Shown here: piece after piece, positions 1-15,400 of the stretch
Numbering within the stretch: the stretch's first letter is position 1
Layout: every line of letters begins with the position of its first letter
Source: Alphaproteobacteria bacterium
GTDB taxonomy: Bacteria > Pseudomonadota > Alphaproteobacteria > Micavibrionales > Micavibrionaceae
Length of the DNA: 64,000 bases
NCBI GenBank assembly: GCA_002690045.1
Contig: NZDE01000013.1
Location: 1 to 64,000, forward strand
Direction of reading: 5' to 3'
Notes under the pieces: model-generated
Seen by the model: the letters and a program-made list of their open reading frames with translations, nothing else
What the model was told of the DNA's origin: nothing
Databases searched by the model: none
Position numbers and translations under genes: made by a program

Positions 1-1
1 A

Positions 2-470
2 GGTGATGGCGCGAACACAATTGCTGCGGGTGATGGTGATAATACCATTACAGCAACTGCAGGTGCGGATGTTATTACATCTGGTATTGGTAATGATGAG
101 ATTAACGCAGGCGCAGGTGATAACGATATTAACGCTGGCGCAGGTAATAATAGCGTCACAACAACGACTGGCGCGGATACGATTACAACAGGCGCAGGTA
201 ATGACATTATATCTGCTGGTGATGGTCTAAATATCATCAATGCGGGCGATGGGTTGAACCAAGTTACAACAGGCACTGACAAAGACATCATCACAACAGG
301 CGCTAACGCCGATACAATTATCGCGAGTGACGGTGACAATACTATTACATCAGGTGATGGCGCGGATATTATCACATCAGGTATAGGCAATGATTTGATT
401 GATGCCGGCGATGGTGCAAACACAGTAAGTGCCGGCGATGGCGCTGACGTTATTCGTGGTGGTGCAAATG
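2..470 (+). repeat. Variant RTX-like nonapeptide array 1 (AGDGNNTIT type)
   Basis: Tandem 9-residue units of the form xAGDGxNTI/ITSGxGADV run from the window edge to about 470, where canonical GGAGADTL repeats begin. The first Gly of GGxGxDxLx is mostly Ala, Ser or Thr. The Asp that helps ligate Ca2+ is often Asn. Confidence 0.75.
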
Positions 471-3400
471 TTGACACGTTACAAGGTGAAGACGGCGCGG
501 ATACATTGTTCGGCGGGGCAGGTGCAGATACATTAGATGGTGGTCTTGGCATTGATACTGTTGACTATAGCGAAGATGATGCAGCAGGCGGCACAGCTGG
601 GGTTGTTGTTAACCTAGGTGCGGGTACAGCGACAGACGGCTTTACACATTCTGATGTCTTGATTGATATTGAAAACGTTATTGGTACAGACCATGATGAT
701 ACAATCACAGGCGATGAAAACACAGTAAACATACTTGATGCAGGCTTAGGTACAGAAGACTTGCTTGACCAATCAGGCAGCGCGTCGAAAGTTATTGTTG
801 ACCTTGATGCGGAGAGAATGACGGATGAGAATTCAAACGTTGATACAATCACAGGCTTTGAAAATGTAAATACCGGTGCAGGTGATGATACCGTGACTGG
901 TGATGCGAATGCGAACACAATTAATGCAGGTAATGGTAACAACTTAATTACTGCAGGCGCGGGTGACGATCTAGTTGTTGCGGGTACAGGTAACGATACA
1001 TTCGTTGATGGTTTGGGCGCGGATACTTATGACGGCAGCGCAGGCGGTGATAATACATTTACAGCAAACGAAGATGGTAGCGCAGATACATTCACAGGTG
1101 GCGCAGGCACTGATACGCTTGATATGGGTAGCTTCACGGGTGATATTACAGCTAATTTAGGTACAGACAGCTTAACAACGGCTGATGGCGACCAAATGGA
1201 CAGCATTGATAATATTACGACAGGTTCTGGTAACGATACCATTACTGGTGATGCTGGCGATAACACAATTACAACAGGTGATGGCCAAGACTTTGTTTAT
1301 GGCGGGGCTGGTGATGATGTTATTAACCTTGGTAGCGGCGGTACAGACAGTGATGAAGTATCTTATGAAGGTGATGCAACTGCGATTAGCACAACAATCG
1401 ACATGTCAGATGTTGAGAGCTTTAGTGTAGATCAAGGTGCTGATACAGATACACTCACAGATGTTGAGGCCCTAACCGGTGGTGATGGTGATGATACATT
1501 TAACTTCATAAATGTATCCAAAGCGAATTTAGATGCGCTTACGGCGGCGCATGTATATGACGGCTCGAACGGCAGCAGTGACCGCGTTAACTTACAAGGT
1601 ACAGCGCTTGACTTCGATGGTTCGGATCTGGCCGCACACTTTGATAATATTGAAACTCTTAGCCTTCTTGATGTTACGCCAGTTGATGGTGATGATTTTG
1701 ACATTACAGCTGATGAAGCGTTCTCTATGCTTGGCGTGGCGAATGGTGGTGTCTTCCGTATCGAGATCGTGAACGGTACAACATTTAATGTAAATGCAGG
1801 TACTACATATAATAACTTTGTCGGTGTAACTACGCCTGCGGCATCAACTACGCGCTACGAATTCAATGACGGTAGTGGCAATACAATTTATATTGATGTT
1901 TACCAACCACCAATTTTGGGTGATGGTGATGCAGATACGACGGATGGCGATTACCTATTTGGCCCAACAAATGACAGCGCAAATATTATTGATGCGAAGG
2001 CTGGCGATGACTACATCAACGCGCGTGGCGGTGACGATACATTAATTGGTGGCGCGGGTAATGATACGCTTGACGGCGCGTTGGGCAATGATACGGCATA
2101 CTATGCACAAGACGAACTTGATGGCGGCGCAGCAGGCGTAGTCGTTAACTTGACAACTGATCTTGCTACCGATGGTCACGGTAATACAGACACATTAATC
2201 AGTATAGAACGCGTTGTTGGTACAGACTTTGACGACACAATGACCGGTGCAGAAAACGAAGATAATATTCTTGATGCGCGCGGCGTGAATGATGACGAAG
2301 ATGAAATCAATGGTGACTTGCTTGATCATAGTGGTGAAACAACAGATGACTTGGTTGTTGACTTAACCAACGAAACGATGACTGGTGATGGCACGGGCAC
2401 AGATACAATCTTCGGCTTTGAGAATGTTAACACTGGCGCGGGTAACGATACGGTTACAGGTAGCGCGGTTGCGAACATAATCGCGGCTGCTGCTGGTGCG
2501 GATATTCTGCGCGGTATGGATGGCGATGATACCCTATATGGTGGGGCGGATGCGGATACATTATTCGGTGGTGCAGGCGCAGATCACTTAGACGGCGGTG
2601 CGGGTACAGATGACTGGGTTGATTACAGTGAAGATGACGGCCAAGGCGGTACAGATGGCGTAACGGTCAACCTACGCACAGGTAGCGCGACGGATGGCTT
2701 CGGTGCGACAGATGTTCTTGTCGGGTTAGAACATGTTAGAGGCACAGATCATGACGATACTATGACTGGCGCTGAGAATGAAGCAAACACATTAGAAGCT
2801 GGCCTTGGTAACGATACATTAGATCAGAACGCAAGTACTGGTAACTTGGTTGTTGACCTGGCCGCAGGCACAATGACTGGTGACGGCACTGGCGCGGATG
2901 TAATCACAGGATTTGAAAACTTTATTGGTGGTACTGGTAACGACACAATCGACGGTACAACAGGCGCGAACATCCTTTCTGGTGGCGCAGGTAATGATAC
3001 AATTAGTGGCCTTGCAGGTAATGACACAATTAATGGTGATGCGGGCGAAGATCGTTTGTCTGACGGCACGGGCGTTGATACGGTTAATGGCGGCGCGGAT
3101 AACGACTACTTCATCGTTGCTGATGACAGTGAAGCTGATGTCTTTGACGGTGGTAGTGAAAGCGATACGCTGGATTTAAGTGCATTTACAGCAGGCGTTG
3201 AAGTTAATCTAGATAGCAATGTGAACAATACTGGTAACACAATTTCAAACTTTGAAAATGTGATTACAACTGGTGCGTATGCAGACACAATTACCGGTAA
3301 CGCATCGGTTAACGTGATTACATCTGGCGATGGCGTGGATATTCTAGATGGCGCAGCAGGTGACGATACATTACAAGGCGAAGCGGGTAATGATACATTA

Positions 3401-6400
3401 ATTGGTGGCGCGGGTGCAGATACGCTTGATGGTGGCGCGGATATAGATGTCGCGGACTACTCAGCTGAGGGTGCAGGCATTGTTGTTGATACATCTGGCG
3501 GTACGGACACAGTTGTTGATGGTGGCGGCGCAACAGATACATTGATTGATATAGAGCGCATTGAAGGTTCTACGCATGACGATACATTTGTTGGCGATGA
3601 TGCTGTCGCTGATACATTCTATGGCGGGACAGGGAATGACCTAATTGATTATGGTAGCGCAAGTGCTGATTTGGATGTTGATCTAACCGCTAATCAGATG
3701 ATTGATGCCAATACGAATACAGATATTATCAATGGCTTTGAAAATGTTAATACGGGCAGCGGCGCAGATAGTATTAACGGTAGTTCAGGCGCGAACGTTA
3801 TTGATGCAGGCGCAGGCGATGACGAAGTTAATGGCTTAGCAGGCAATGACACGATTTATGGCCAAGCTGGCATAGATATTATCTATGCGGGTGCAGATGA
3901 TGATACGATTTATGGTGGTACAGAAGACGACACATTAATTGGTGGTGAAGGCGACGATACCATTGATGGTGGTGCGGATAGCGATACTGTTGATTATAAC
4001 TTAGATGGTGGTGCGAGCGGCATTACTGTTGACCTATCAGCAGGTACAGTGATTGTTACTGATACATGGGGTGATACCGATACACTTGTTGGTATCGAAA
4101 ACATCATCGCAACAGGTCAATCTGATACATTCACAGGTCAGAACGGTACAGACAATACTTTTGATGCGAAGGGTGGTAGTGACTGGGTAGACCAAAGTGC
4201 AGATACTGCAAAAGTTGTTGCTGACCTCGAAAACGATACGATGACTGACGCGGCTGGCGGTACAGATACAATCATTGACGTTGAAAACTTCCGCGCGGGT
4301 ACAGGCGACGATACTATTGATGGTTCGGCTGAAATTAACACAATTTATGGCGGTGCAGGCGCTGATGTCATTAACGGCTTAGGCAATAACGACGTTCTAT
4401 ATGGTGAAGATGGTAACGACGTTATAGATGGTGGTGACGATGATGACACTATTGATGGTGGCGCGGACGATGATACGATTTATGGCGGCGCTGGTAACGA
4501 TTCTATAGATGGTGGGGCTGGTATAGACACCATTTATGACGGCGCAGGTATCGATATTATTGATGGTGAAGGTGATAGTGACTTTATCATTGCGAGTGAT
4601 GATGGCGAGGCTGATACGTTTGAAGGCGGCGGCGGCGCAGATACTATCGACTTTACTAATATTAGTTTAGACCTAACGATTGATTTAAATGTTAATAATT
4701 ATACTGTTGTAGCAACAGGTGATGTCATTAATAGCTTCCTAAACGTTAATACTGGCAGCGGAAATGATACAATCTATACTAATACAGTGAGTGCGACGAA
4801 CATCATTAATTCTGGTGATGGTACAGATACTATTCATATTCATGGTGGCTCTGATACGGTTGATGCTGAAGATGGTGATGATACTATTGTCGTTTACGCG
4901 CAAAATAACGGTACAATTGATGGTGGCTTAGGCACTGATACGCTGGATTACAGTAACCTCACATCTTTTGTTTCTGTAAACTTTAGCGGGGCTACAGACA
5001 CTGTTAATGGCGGCACATATCACGATATCGTCTCTATCGAAAATGTAATTGGTACTGATTTTGATGATACATTCGCCGGTAATGATGGTGTGGCTGAAAC
5101 TTTTGATGCTGGTCTAGGTACAAACCTCCTTAATTATGGTTCGGGTACGGGTGATTACGTTATTGACCTGACAACTGAAACTATGACTGACGCTGGTTTA
5201 GCGACAGATACGATCATAGGCTTTAGTAACGTGAATACAGGCATAGGAAATGACTCTATTACTGGTACTGCGACAGCCAACACTATCGATGCCGATGATG
5301 GTAATAACAGCATCGACGCGATGGGGGGTGACAACGTTATTACGGCGGGTACTGGTGACGATATTGTTGATGCCACAGATGGTAACAACACGATTAGCGT
5401 GGGGCTAGGCGATAATACAATTACGGCGACTGACGGCGCGAATACGATTACATCAAGCATTGGCGCTGATGTGATTACGGTTGGTGATGGTATAAATACT
5501 ATCAGCGCAGCGAGTGGTCTAAATACAATTACAGCAGGTAATGGTGGTAACACCATTACAACAACCGGTGATAAAGATATTATCAGTGTCGGCACAGGTA
5601 ATGATGTAATTGACGCTGGTGGTGGCAACAACACCATTACGGCAACTGATGGTGATAATACAATTACTGCTACAGGTGGTGCGGATGATGTAACAACTGG
5701 CGCTGGTAATGATGATATTGATGTTGGTAGTGGCGCAAATACCGTTGATGCTGGAGAGGGTAACAATATTATCGTCTCAGGCGCTGCTGACGATACGATT
5801 ACCGCAGGCGATGGTAATAACACAATAGATGCGGGCGCTGATGATGACATTATTACGGTCGGTAATGGTGATAACAGCATTACAGCAGGCGATGGCGCTG
5901 ATGTTATTGTTGCGGGTACAGGCTCTAACTCAATTGATGCAGGTAATGGTAACGATCAAATTACAGTTACTGGTACAACGGGCACGAATACTATTGATGG
6001 TGGTGCTGGTAATGACGTAATTGTTGCGGGCGCCACAGATGACGTGATTATTGATGGTACAGGCAATGATACGATTACTGCAGGTGACGGCGCGAACACA
6101 ATCACAGTTGGCGATGGTCAAGATACGCTAACAGCAGGTAGTGGTGATGATTATGTTATTGTCCTTGATGACGGAGATAATAACGATGATCTTGATGCTG
6201 GTACAGGTAATGATTGGATTGATTTCTCTAACATCACTGGTGGCGGTGTAACAGTTAATTTGGAGACTGGCGCGGTTAGTGATAATGGCGGCACAAATGT
6301 TGGTACAGATACTATATCTGGATTTGATAACGTTATTGGTACAGCTGGTGATGATACAGTCACCGCAAGTTCAACCGCGATAGGCAATGTCACATTTGAC

Positions 6401-9400
6401 GGCGGCAGCGCAGGTACAGATTACGTTAGCTATGAGCATCAAACAGGCGATATTGTTGTCGATCTTAGTGGCGGTACAGATACGGTCGTAAAATCAGGCG
6501 ATGGTTACACAGATACGTTGATTAGCATTGAAGGTGTAACTGGCGGTGCAGGCGATGACCAATTTACAGGTGATACAGCTGCGAATACATTTGTCGGTAA
6601 CGCAGGTGATGATACTTTCACAGGTGGCGCAGGTGATGATGTCTTAACTGGCGGTGATGATGATGATACATTCTATGGTGACGCAGGTGATGACACTATG
6701 GATGGTGGTACTGGCGGTACGGATGATGACTTCCTTGATTACAGCGCGGATACAGATGGAATAGTTCTTAACCTTGGTGATACTAACTCTGGCACGGCAA
6801 CAGGCACATCTATTGGTACAGATGCAATTTCTAATTTTGAACGCATTACTACAGGCGCGGGCGGTGATACATTACGTGTAACATCAGTATTGATTGCAGC
6901 GCTTGCTGCGGGCGCATCCTATGATCTTGGTGCATCTACTACGGATACGCTTGAAATTACAGGTGATTTGGACTTTGACGGTATCGATTTGGATGGTCAT
7001 TTCACTAATGTAAACTACATTGACATTACAAACGCATCCCCAGTCGTTGCTGATGATTTTGACCTTGATGCAGATCAGTTAGCTGGTATTCGCGGCGGCA
7101 CAGGTGACCGTACAATTACAATTACCGCTTCAGATGGTCAGACGATTAATATTGCACTTGGTGCAACGTTTGATACACAAACATATTACGATAATGATGA
7201 AGTCAACGGTATTGAAACATATAACTTCCAAAACGCAGGTGGTGATACACTTGAAGTTATTATTGAAAAGCCACCAATTGAAGATGATGACGCCGATGAT
7301 GTCGAAAGCGGTGATGCAGGTAATAACCGTATTTATGGTCTAGAAGGGGATGACTCCCTATTTGGTGATGCTGGTGACGATGTTCTTTCTGGTGGCCCAG
7401 GTACGGATACACTAAACGGTGGCAGTGGTACAGATACGGCAATTTACTATAACGATCGTACAGCTACTAACCCAGAAGGTGTGAACGGTATTATCGTTGA
7501 TATGCTAGACCGTGACCATGGCGGCGGTGAAAATGATGGTTATGAAGTGGATGATGATGGCCGCGGCGGTAAAGATGATCTTATAAGCATTGAGCGCGTT
7601 ATAGGTAGTATTTTTGATGATACATTCTATGGTGACAATCTTGGTACAACCTTTGATGGTTACCTTGATGGGACAGCTGCAGGTGACTTATATACGCTTG
7701 AGCTTGAAAGCACAGATATGGTAGTTACGCTAGGTGCAGCGGATGGACAAGGCTATCAAGATTTAACTTGGGACGGTAATACCAATACGCTAAGAGAGAT
7801 TGAGCGCATTCAGCTTGGTTCTGGTGCAGATACATTCACGGGTGCGGCTACTGATGATACTGTCTATGGTGGTGACGGTGATGATACATGGGTCGGTAGT
7901 GCGGGCAATGACTTATTCGCTGGTGAAGGCGGCGATGATGTGTTGGATTATAGTGGCTTTACTACTAATTTGAGCATTAATAGCGATGTTAATGAAGGTA
8001 ATGGCTATAAGGGCTTGTATGAAGGTGGCATTCTAAAAGACTATGTGTATTCGTTTGTTGGTATATTAACAGGTTCCGGCGATGATATTATTACACGCAC
8101 GACTACATCTTCAGCTATATTCTTTGAAACAGGTGATGGTGCAGATACGATTTATGGTGGTACTGGCGCAAATACTGTTGACGCCGGCGATAATGATGAC
8201 ACGATTACGACAGGTGCAGCAGTTGATACTATCTTTGGCGGCGATGGTGATGATGTAATCAATAGTGGTAATGGTGCTGATACAGTCGATGGTGGTTCAG
8301 GTGTCGATAGTTTGGATGCTTCAGATAGTACAACAAATGGCATTATTGTTGACTTGACAAATGCACCAGATGCAAGTGGTTATTATGCCTTAACGTTTGA
8401 TGGCAGTACAACTATAGAGCGCTTTAAGAATATTGAAATTTTTGTTGGTACTGACGCACAGCCTAACGTATTAACAGCTGATTCTTCTTATGGCACAGGC
8501 GTTACACTTGTCGGTGGTACGGGCGATGACACTATGTTTAGCGCCGAAGGCTATGATAACGGTTTCTTAGGCGGTGATGGTAACGATACATTAGATTATA
8601 GTGGCTTAACACTAGGTAAGATCGAATTTGATTGGGGTGTAGACTACACAATCGATAAAACTGGGGACGCGACAACAGATACAGTCGATGGTACGATCGA
8701 AGTCGTTATTGGTACAAGTTTCAAAGACACTATGTCTGGTGACGCAAACAACAACCACTTTATCGGCGGCGCGGATGAAGATTTGTTAACCGGTAATGAT
8801 GGCGATGATACGCTTGATGGTGGTGACGGTAACGATGCCCTTCACGGTGGTGCAGGTGTGGACGTTATTACGGGCGGCCTTGGTAATGACCTTGCTTATG
8901 GTGATGATGAAGATGATACCTTTATTGGTGGTGATGGCTTAGATTCCTATGAAGGCGGCGCTGGCATCGACCTTATTGATTATTCAACATATGGGCATGC
9001 AATTTCGTTAGACTTAGAAAACAGCTTTATTTACAAAGATGCGAATGATGACGCGTTGTTCGAAACAACAGCTGAAGGTGATGAGCTTGACACGATTTTA
9101 AGCATTGAAAGCTTCCGCGGTACTGCGTTTAATGACACGCTTGTGGGCAGCAATAGTGATGATGAAACGATCTATGGCGGCGACGGTGATGATTATATTA
9201 ATGGACGTGGTACAAATGTACCTTCTGGCGGGGTCGGTGATATAATTTACGGCGAAGCTGGCAATGATTATGTCCGCACAGGTGGGAATAATAATACTGG
9301 CGCAGAATATCATGGCGGTGATAATGACTTGGACGGTGGCGATTTGATCGATATGTATAGTATCGGTGCGAATATTATTATTGATCTTTCTGTTTCTGAC

Positions 9401-12400
9401 GTGGCGATTTCTGGTAACGGCACAATTCAAGTAACTGGCTTTGAGCATATCCGAAGCGGTAGTGGCGAAGATACTGTCACTGGTAATACATTTGACAATA
9501 CCATTGGCGGGCGAGGTGGTGAAAACACCTTTGATGGCGGTGACGGCATTGACACCTATAACCTTGCATGGCGTACAGCTGGCGGCGTTGATGAGAACTA
9601 TACAAACCTTGCCGCTGGTTATTATGCGGATGATGTGGATGATGGTGGGTTTGGAACAGATGACTTGACGGATACGTTCACGACGTCCTTTGAAAACTTC
9701 ATTGGCGGCAGTAGTGGTGACTGGGTTGATGGTACAGGGTCAGCAAACCGTTTTGTTGTCGCGGGCGGTAATGACACGATTGATGGTAAAGGCGGCATAG
9801 ACACACTTGATTATAGTCTGGATGTTAGTAATGGCGGATTCTTGACCTTTGGCTACGCTGATTATGGTGTGGGTAATGCTTGGGGCGCAACTGAAGGTAT
9901 AACCATTAACTTTGATGAAACAACAGGCGGTTCTGGTACTGTAAATAGTGGTGTTTACGGTAACGATGTATTTACCAGCATTGAACAATTCGTTGGTACA
10001 CGTGCGCACGATACATTCATCATTACAGACTTTAATGACACTATCACGCAATGGGGCACAAACTTCTATATTGATGGTTATACGCAAGATGGTATGGGCG
10101 CAGGCTTTGAAGATGAGCTACGCATCACTGGCACGCTTGGCACAGTCTATGGTACGGATATTGATACTATTGCCGATAATATCGAGCTGGTGCGCTTCAC
10201 AACAGGTGATATTACCACTGATAAATTGATCCTGACAGGGGATGATATTGCTGGTATATCTAGTGGTGATGACGGTGATCGCCTTGTTCTTCAGCTAGAT
10301 TCACTATTGGAGTTTGAAATTAATGATGGCGTGGATTGGACGATTGTTAGCCCGATTATTAATGTTGATGACAACCTTGAATATCAAGTTGTAAATGCAG
10401 GTACGGGTGACACGATCACCCTTGAAATTCGCGGTGATTTCATTTGGGGTACGGATAACGACGATGATCAGGCTGATTATTCTGGCCCAGCAACTGCAGG
10501 TTCTGATGTTGTTATCGCCCTTAAAGGTGATGATACATTCAACGCGGCTGACGGCGATGATATTATCTTGGGTTATCAAGGTAATGATTATTTGCAAGGC
10601 GGTGCGGGCAATGACCTTCTAGATGGTGGTGATGGTGACGACCAATTATTTGGTGGTGATGATGATGACCGTATACGTGGTAAGGCTGGTAACGATACAA
10701 TTGATGGCGGTGAAGGCGGCACAGATATTGATATTGTTGAATATGACCAAGAGGCGACAACCTTAACTGAGGTTTTATTTGATGATATCGGCGATAACCC
10801 TGAAAATATTGTCGTAACGCATTTAAGTGGTGACGTTGATACGCTGACAAATATTGAACGTATTAAAGGTACAGCGAATGGCGATACGTTTAAATTCTCT
10901 GCATCTGTATTACAAGCACTTGTTGCGGGTGTACATTACTATGACGCGGGTAACGGCAGTGACGTTATTGAATTTGTAAATGATGGTAGTGGCGCTGATT
11001 TTGATTTTGATGTCTTCGCGGATGGTGGCGCGTCATTCTTTACTGGTTTTGAAGAGATAAGCTTTGTTGCGCTGAACCCAGGTGCAAGTACATTCAATAT
11101 TCACTTGGATGATTTAGCAGCCTTCATGGGAACGCAAACTGACCTGACTATTAAAGCGCGTATTGGTTTCCTTTGGGATGGCGCGAGTAGCTTGGTGGAT
11201 GTTGATGGTGTAGGCGGGCTGGATTTCACATATGACAGCTTTGATGATAGTGGTGCGGGTGAAGTTTATACATATACAATTACGGGCGGCGCTACGACAT
11301 ATACCCTAACGGTTGAGCTTGTACCGATCCTTGGTAACTCAGGTGATGACGTCATTGATGGCAGCTATGTTGATGGTAGTGGTAATTTTGCGGGCACAGA
11401 TGATGGTGATAACGAAATTGATGCGGGCGCAGGTAACGATACTGTAATTGCACAGGGCGGTGATGATATTATCATTGGTGGCCTAGGCAATGACTTGATT
11501 GATGGTGGCACGGGCGAAGATATAACAAGTTATTCATCATCGGTTTATAGTTCGGATATGCATTTCTGGTACGGTGCTGCCACAGAAGGTGGTTATGATT
11601 ATTCTATTGTTGCGGAATCAATTGATGGTAGCTCTATTCCTCGGGAGGTTGATAACCTTATATCCGTTGAAACCATGCACGGCACGGCAAGTAGTGATTA
11701 TATTTATGCAAGTGCGGATGTTATCCCAACAGGTGAGATTAACATTGAAGCAAAGGGTGGTGACGACCGCGTTGCCGTGATGGACACAGCAGGTACGAGT
11801 AATAATTCGCTTTCAGGTGGTGATGGTAATGATATTCTTGATGCGCGCTCAATTATTTATGAATCACTCGGTGATTTAGAAAATATCCAATATCACAGTG
11901 TCGGTGGTGGGACGAATAATCTGCTTGAAGGCGATAATGGTGTTTATTACAGCTTTGATACAGGTAATTTCTACAAGTTAGAAACATCAGCGCAAGCTTA
12001 CAGCACGGCGAAAGCGAATGCGGCGGCGGATACAATTAATGGTGTCGGTGGGCATTTGGCTACAATCCACGCACCGTTTGACTCGGCGCCTGTTGAGATG
12101 TCGATTATTGATTTGATCGCGGGTACATATAATGTCTTCCTTGGTGGTACGGATTCAGCTCAAGAAGGCACTTGGAAATGGGATGCCACGGGTACTACTG
12201 AGGATGGTCTGACCTTTTATATTGAAAACTCAACGACAGGTACTGCATTTTTAACAGAATATGCAAACTTTGGTACGGACTTGCCGAATGATACGACCAG
12301 CACAGAAAATTATTTAGTTTATGAAGGCGATAATGATTGGTTTAATGATTATGCAGGTACCGCGCAGCGCTATATTGTTGAGTGGGAAGGCAATGATGTT

Positions 12401-15400
12401 ATCAATGCAGCATCGTCGAGCAGTACAAATATTCTTGATGGTGGATTAGGTAACGACACTATCTTTGGTTATAGTGGTGTAGATACATTGCTTGGCGGTG
12501 ATGGCGCGGATACGCTTGATGGCGGTGAAGGCGCAGATACATTGCTTGGTGGTGATGGCGATGACCGTATCTTCATTACAACAGATGGCTCTGATGATGT
12601 TTACGATGGTGAAGCGGGTAACAATATTATTGACGCATCACGCGCAAGCAGCGGCGTGGAAATTAACCTAGAAGACCAAACCATTACGGGCAGTAATGTC
12701 GGCGCAGGCACAACAATCAATGGCTTTGTTGCGCTTGTTGCATCAGACCATGATGATACATTAACGGGCCTTGAGGCTGCGGATGACACAATTAGTGGTG
12801 GTTTGGGTAATGATACGATTTTTGGTTTAGGTGGTGCAGATTATCTACGTGGTTATTTTGGTGATGATATTATCAATGCCGGTGATGGAGATGACGAAGT
12901 CTTTGATGGCAGTGGCGCAGACACGATTTATGGCGGCACAGGGGCAGATGTAATTCACCTCGTTCGTGATTGGGATAATGACTTAGTTTATGCGGGTGAC
13001 GATACACTGGATGACAGCACGAATGACACTATCCAAATTGGTGATGATGATGCGGCGACACTAAATTCTGATTTTGCGGGCGAGCGTGTTGGCACAGTGG
13101 AAAATGGCTTAATCATTGATCTGGGTGCAGAAACAGTTACATGGCAAACTGGTGCAGTAGATACAATTATCGGCTTTGAGAATGTGATAGGCTCACTCAC
13201 CGGCTTTGATTACATCTATGGTGATGATGAAGTTAACATTTTTGATGCGTTGATCGGTGGCTCATATATGCAAGGTTACCGTGGTGATGATACATTAGAA
13301 GGTCATTCTTCACAGAATGATACTGTGTCCTACTCAGAAGTGGTTAGCGATGCATTAACCGTAACGCTCGATTATAACGGAACGACAACGGTTAGTTTTG
13401 GTGCCGAAACAGACACATTAACGCTTATCGATCATATTGTTGGTACAAATTATGTCGGCGGCACGGGTGATGTTATCAATGGTGACGAAATTGCCAACCG
13501 TATTTACTTGCAAGATGGTGATGATTACGCCGATGGTAATGGCGGTAATGACATTATTGATGCGCGTGTTGAACTGGGTGAAATCCTCGCGAAAGATCAA
13601 TCGCTTGTTTACTTGGCGGATACAAACACCGTTTATAAAGTTGTTGATACACAATTAACATGGACAGATGCAGAAGCTGCGGCTATTGCAACTGTTTTGG
13701 CCGGTAGCGGCGAAAGTGGCCTATATACACCAAGCGATGTTGCTGGCCGTCTTGTAACGGCGGAATCTGGCACTGAAACGCGTGTGGTTTACGGTCAGCT
13801 AGGCACCAATGGTACAAATTATTGGATGGGCGGCGTTTATAATTCTGGTGAAAGCGCGTGGGAATGGTCGGGCGGCCCGCTTGATGGCGTGAACTTCTAT
13901 GAAGCTGGTGATTATATCACGGGTGCTTATGATGTGTTCAGCCAGCCAACAGGATCTACCACTGCGCAGGATGAGCCGGATGGGCGCGCTGGTCAGACTT
14001 ACTTGTTGATGAGCACGGGCGGCTGGTGGTTAACGGCTGATAATGTCGGTGAAGCAAATACGTCGGCCACACCTTATACTGGTGGGCGTGGTTATATTAT
14101 TGAATGGGATGCAGCGGCATTCGCCAATGCGGGGACGCAGAACGATAACACGATTTACGGCGGTACTGGCGACGATACAATCTATGCGGATGCTGGTGAT
14201 GATACGCTTTATGGCGACTCGGGCGCTGATGTTATTCTAGGTGGCGCGGGTAGCGATACCATTTATGGTGGCGCTGAAGATGATACAATTTATCTTTCGT
14301 CTGATGGCGTTGCGGATACCTATGATGCAGGCACAGGCTCTGATACTTTGAATGCGTTACAGTTGACAACAGGTATTGATATTAACCTTGATGATGCTGG
14401 CAACCAGACGATTACGGACTTTGGTGGCGGCACGACAAATATTGGTGCGGATGTTATTAGCGGTTTCCAAAATGTTAAAGGCTCAAATTTTGACGACCTT
14501 ATCCAAGGTGACGCGCTTAATAACAGTCTGCGTGGTAATGATGGTGATGACACAGTTTATGGCTATGACGGTAATGATTACTTAGAAGATGGCTATGGCG
14601 CGGACACTATTTATGGCGGTGATGGTGATGATGTCATTGTATTATACGGTGATAATGATAGTGATATTGTCTATGCGGGGATCGACCAAACCACAGATAA
14701 TGACACTGGTGATGAACTAAGATTTAATAAGCTTGGCGGTGATGTTGTTATTAACCTTATGACGAATACCGTAACGTCGAATAAAGGTTATGTTGACTAC
14801 ATTTACGGCATTGAAAATATTACGTTGAATGATGATACTGGTGACGACACAGTTTATGGTAATGCAGCATCTAACACAATTACGGGGGCTGATAATAACG
14901 ATTATATCAATGGTGGTGCAGGTGAAGACTGGTTATATGGTCATGATGAATCTGGCGGCCTAAGTGTTGACCCAGGGCACGCCGCTGGACGCGAAGGTAA
15001 CTGGTTGGATTATCTGAATGAAGGTGGTTCATTCGGTGTGACCGTTACGCTTGATGGTTCTAACGAGAGCCTTGCAACTGATACATATGGCGATACAGAC
15101 CATATCTTCTACTTCCAGCATGTGCGCGGTACAAACGAAGTCGACACCATTACTGGTGACCAATATAATAACCAGCTTAATGGTTATAATGGCGCGGATA
15201 TACTTGATGGTGGAGCAGGTGATGACCAAATTAATGGTGGAGCGGGTAATGACACGATTTATAGCGGCACAGGTGATGATACTATTGCTGGTGGTGATGA
15301 TGACGACAGTATCTACGGTGATGCAGGACAAGACACGCTCAATGGCGATGCAGGTAATGATTATATTGAGGGCGGCGGCGACGCGGACGAAATCTATGGT

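Noticed and set aside
254-256. TTG at 254 as the start of the giant RTX gene
   Set aside because: The frame is open back to base 2 and encodes the same repeats, so the gene begins upstream of the window.
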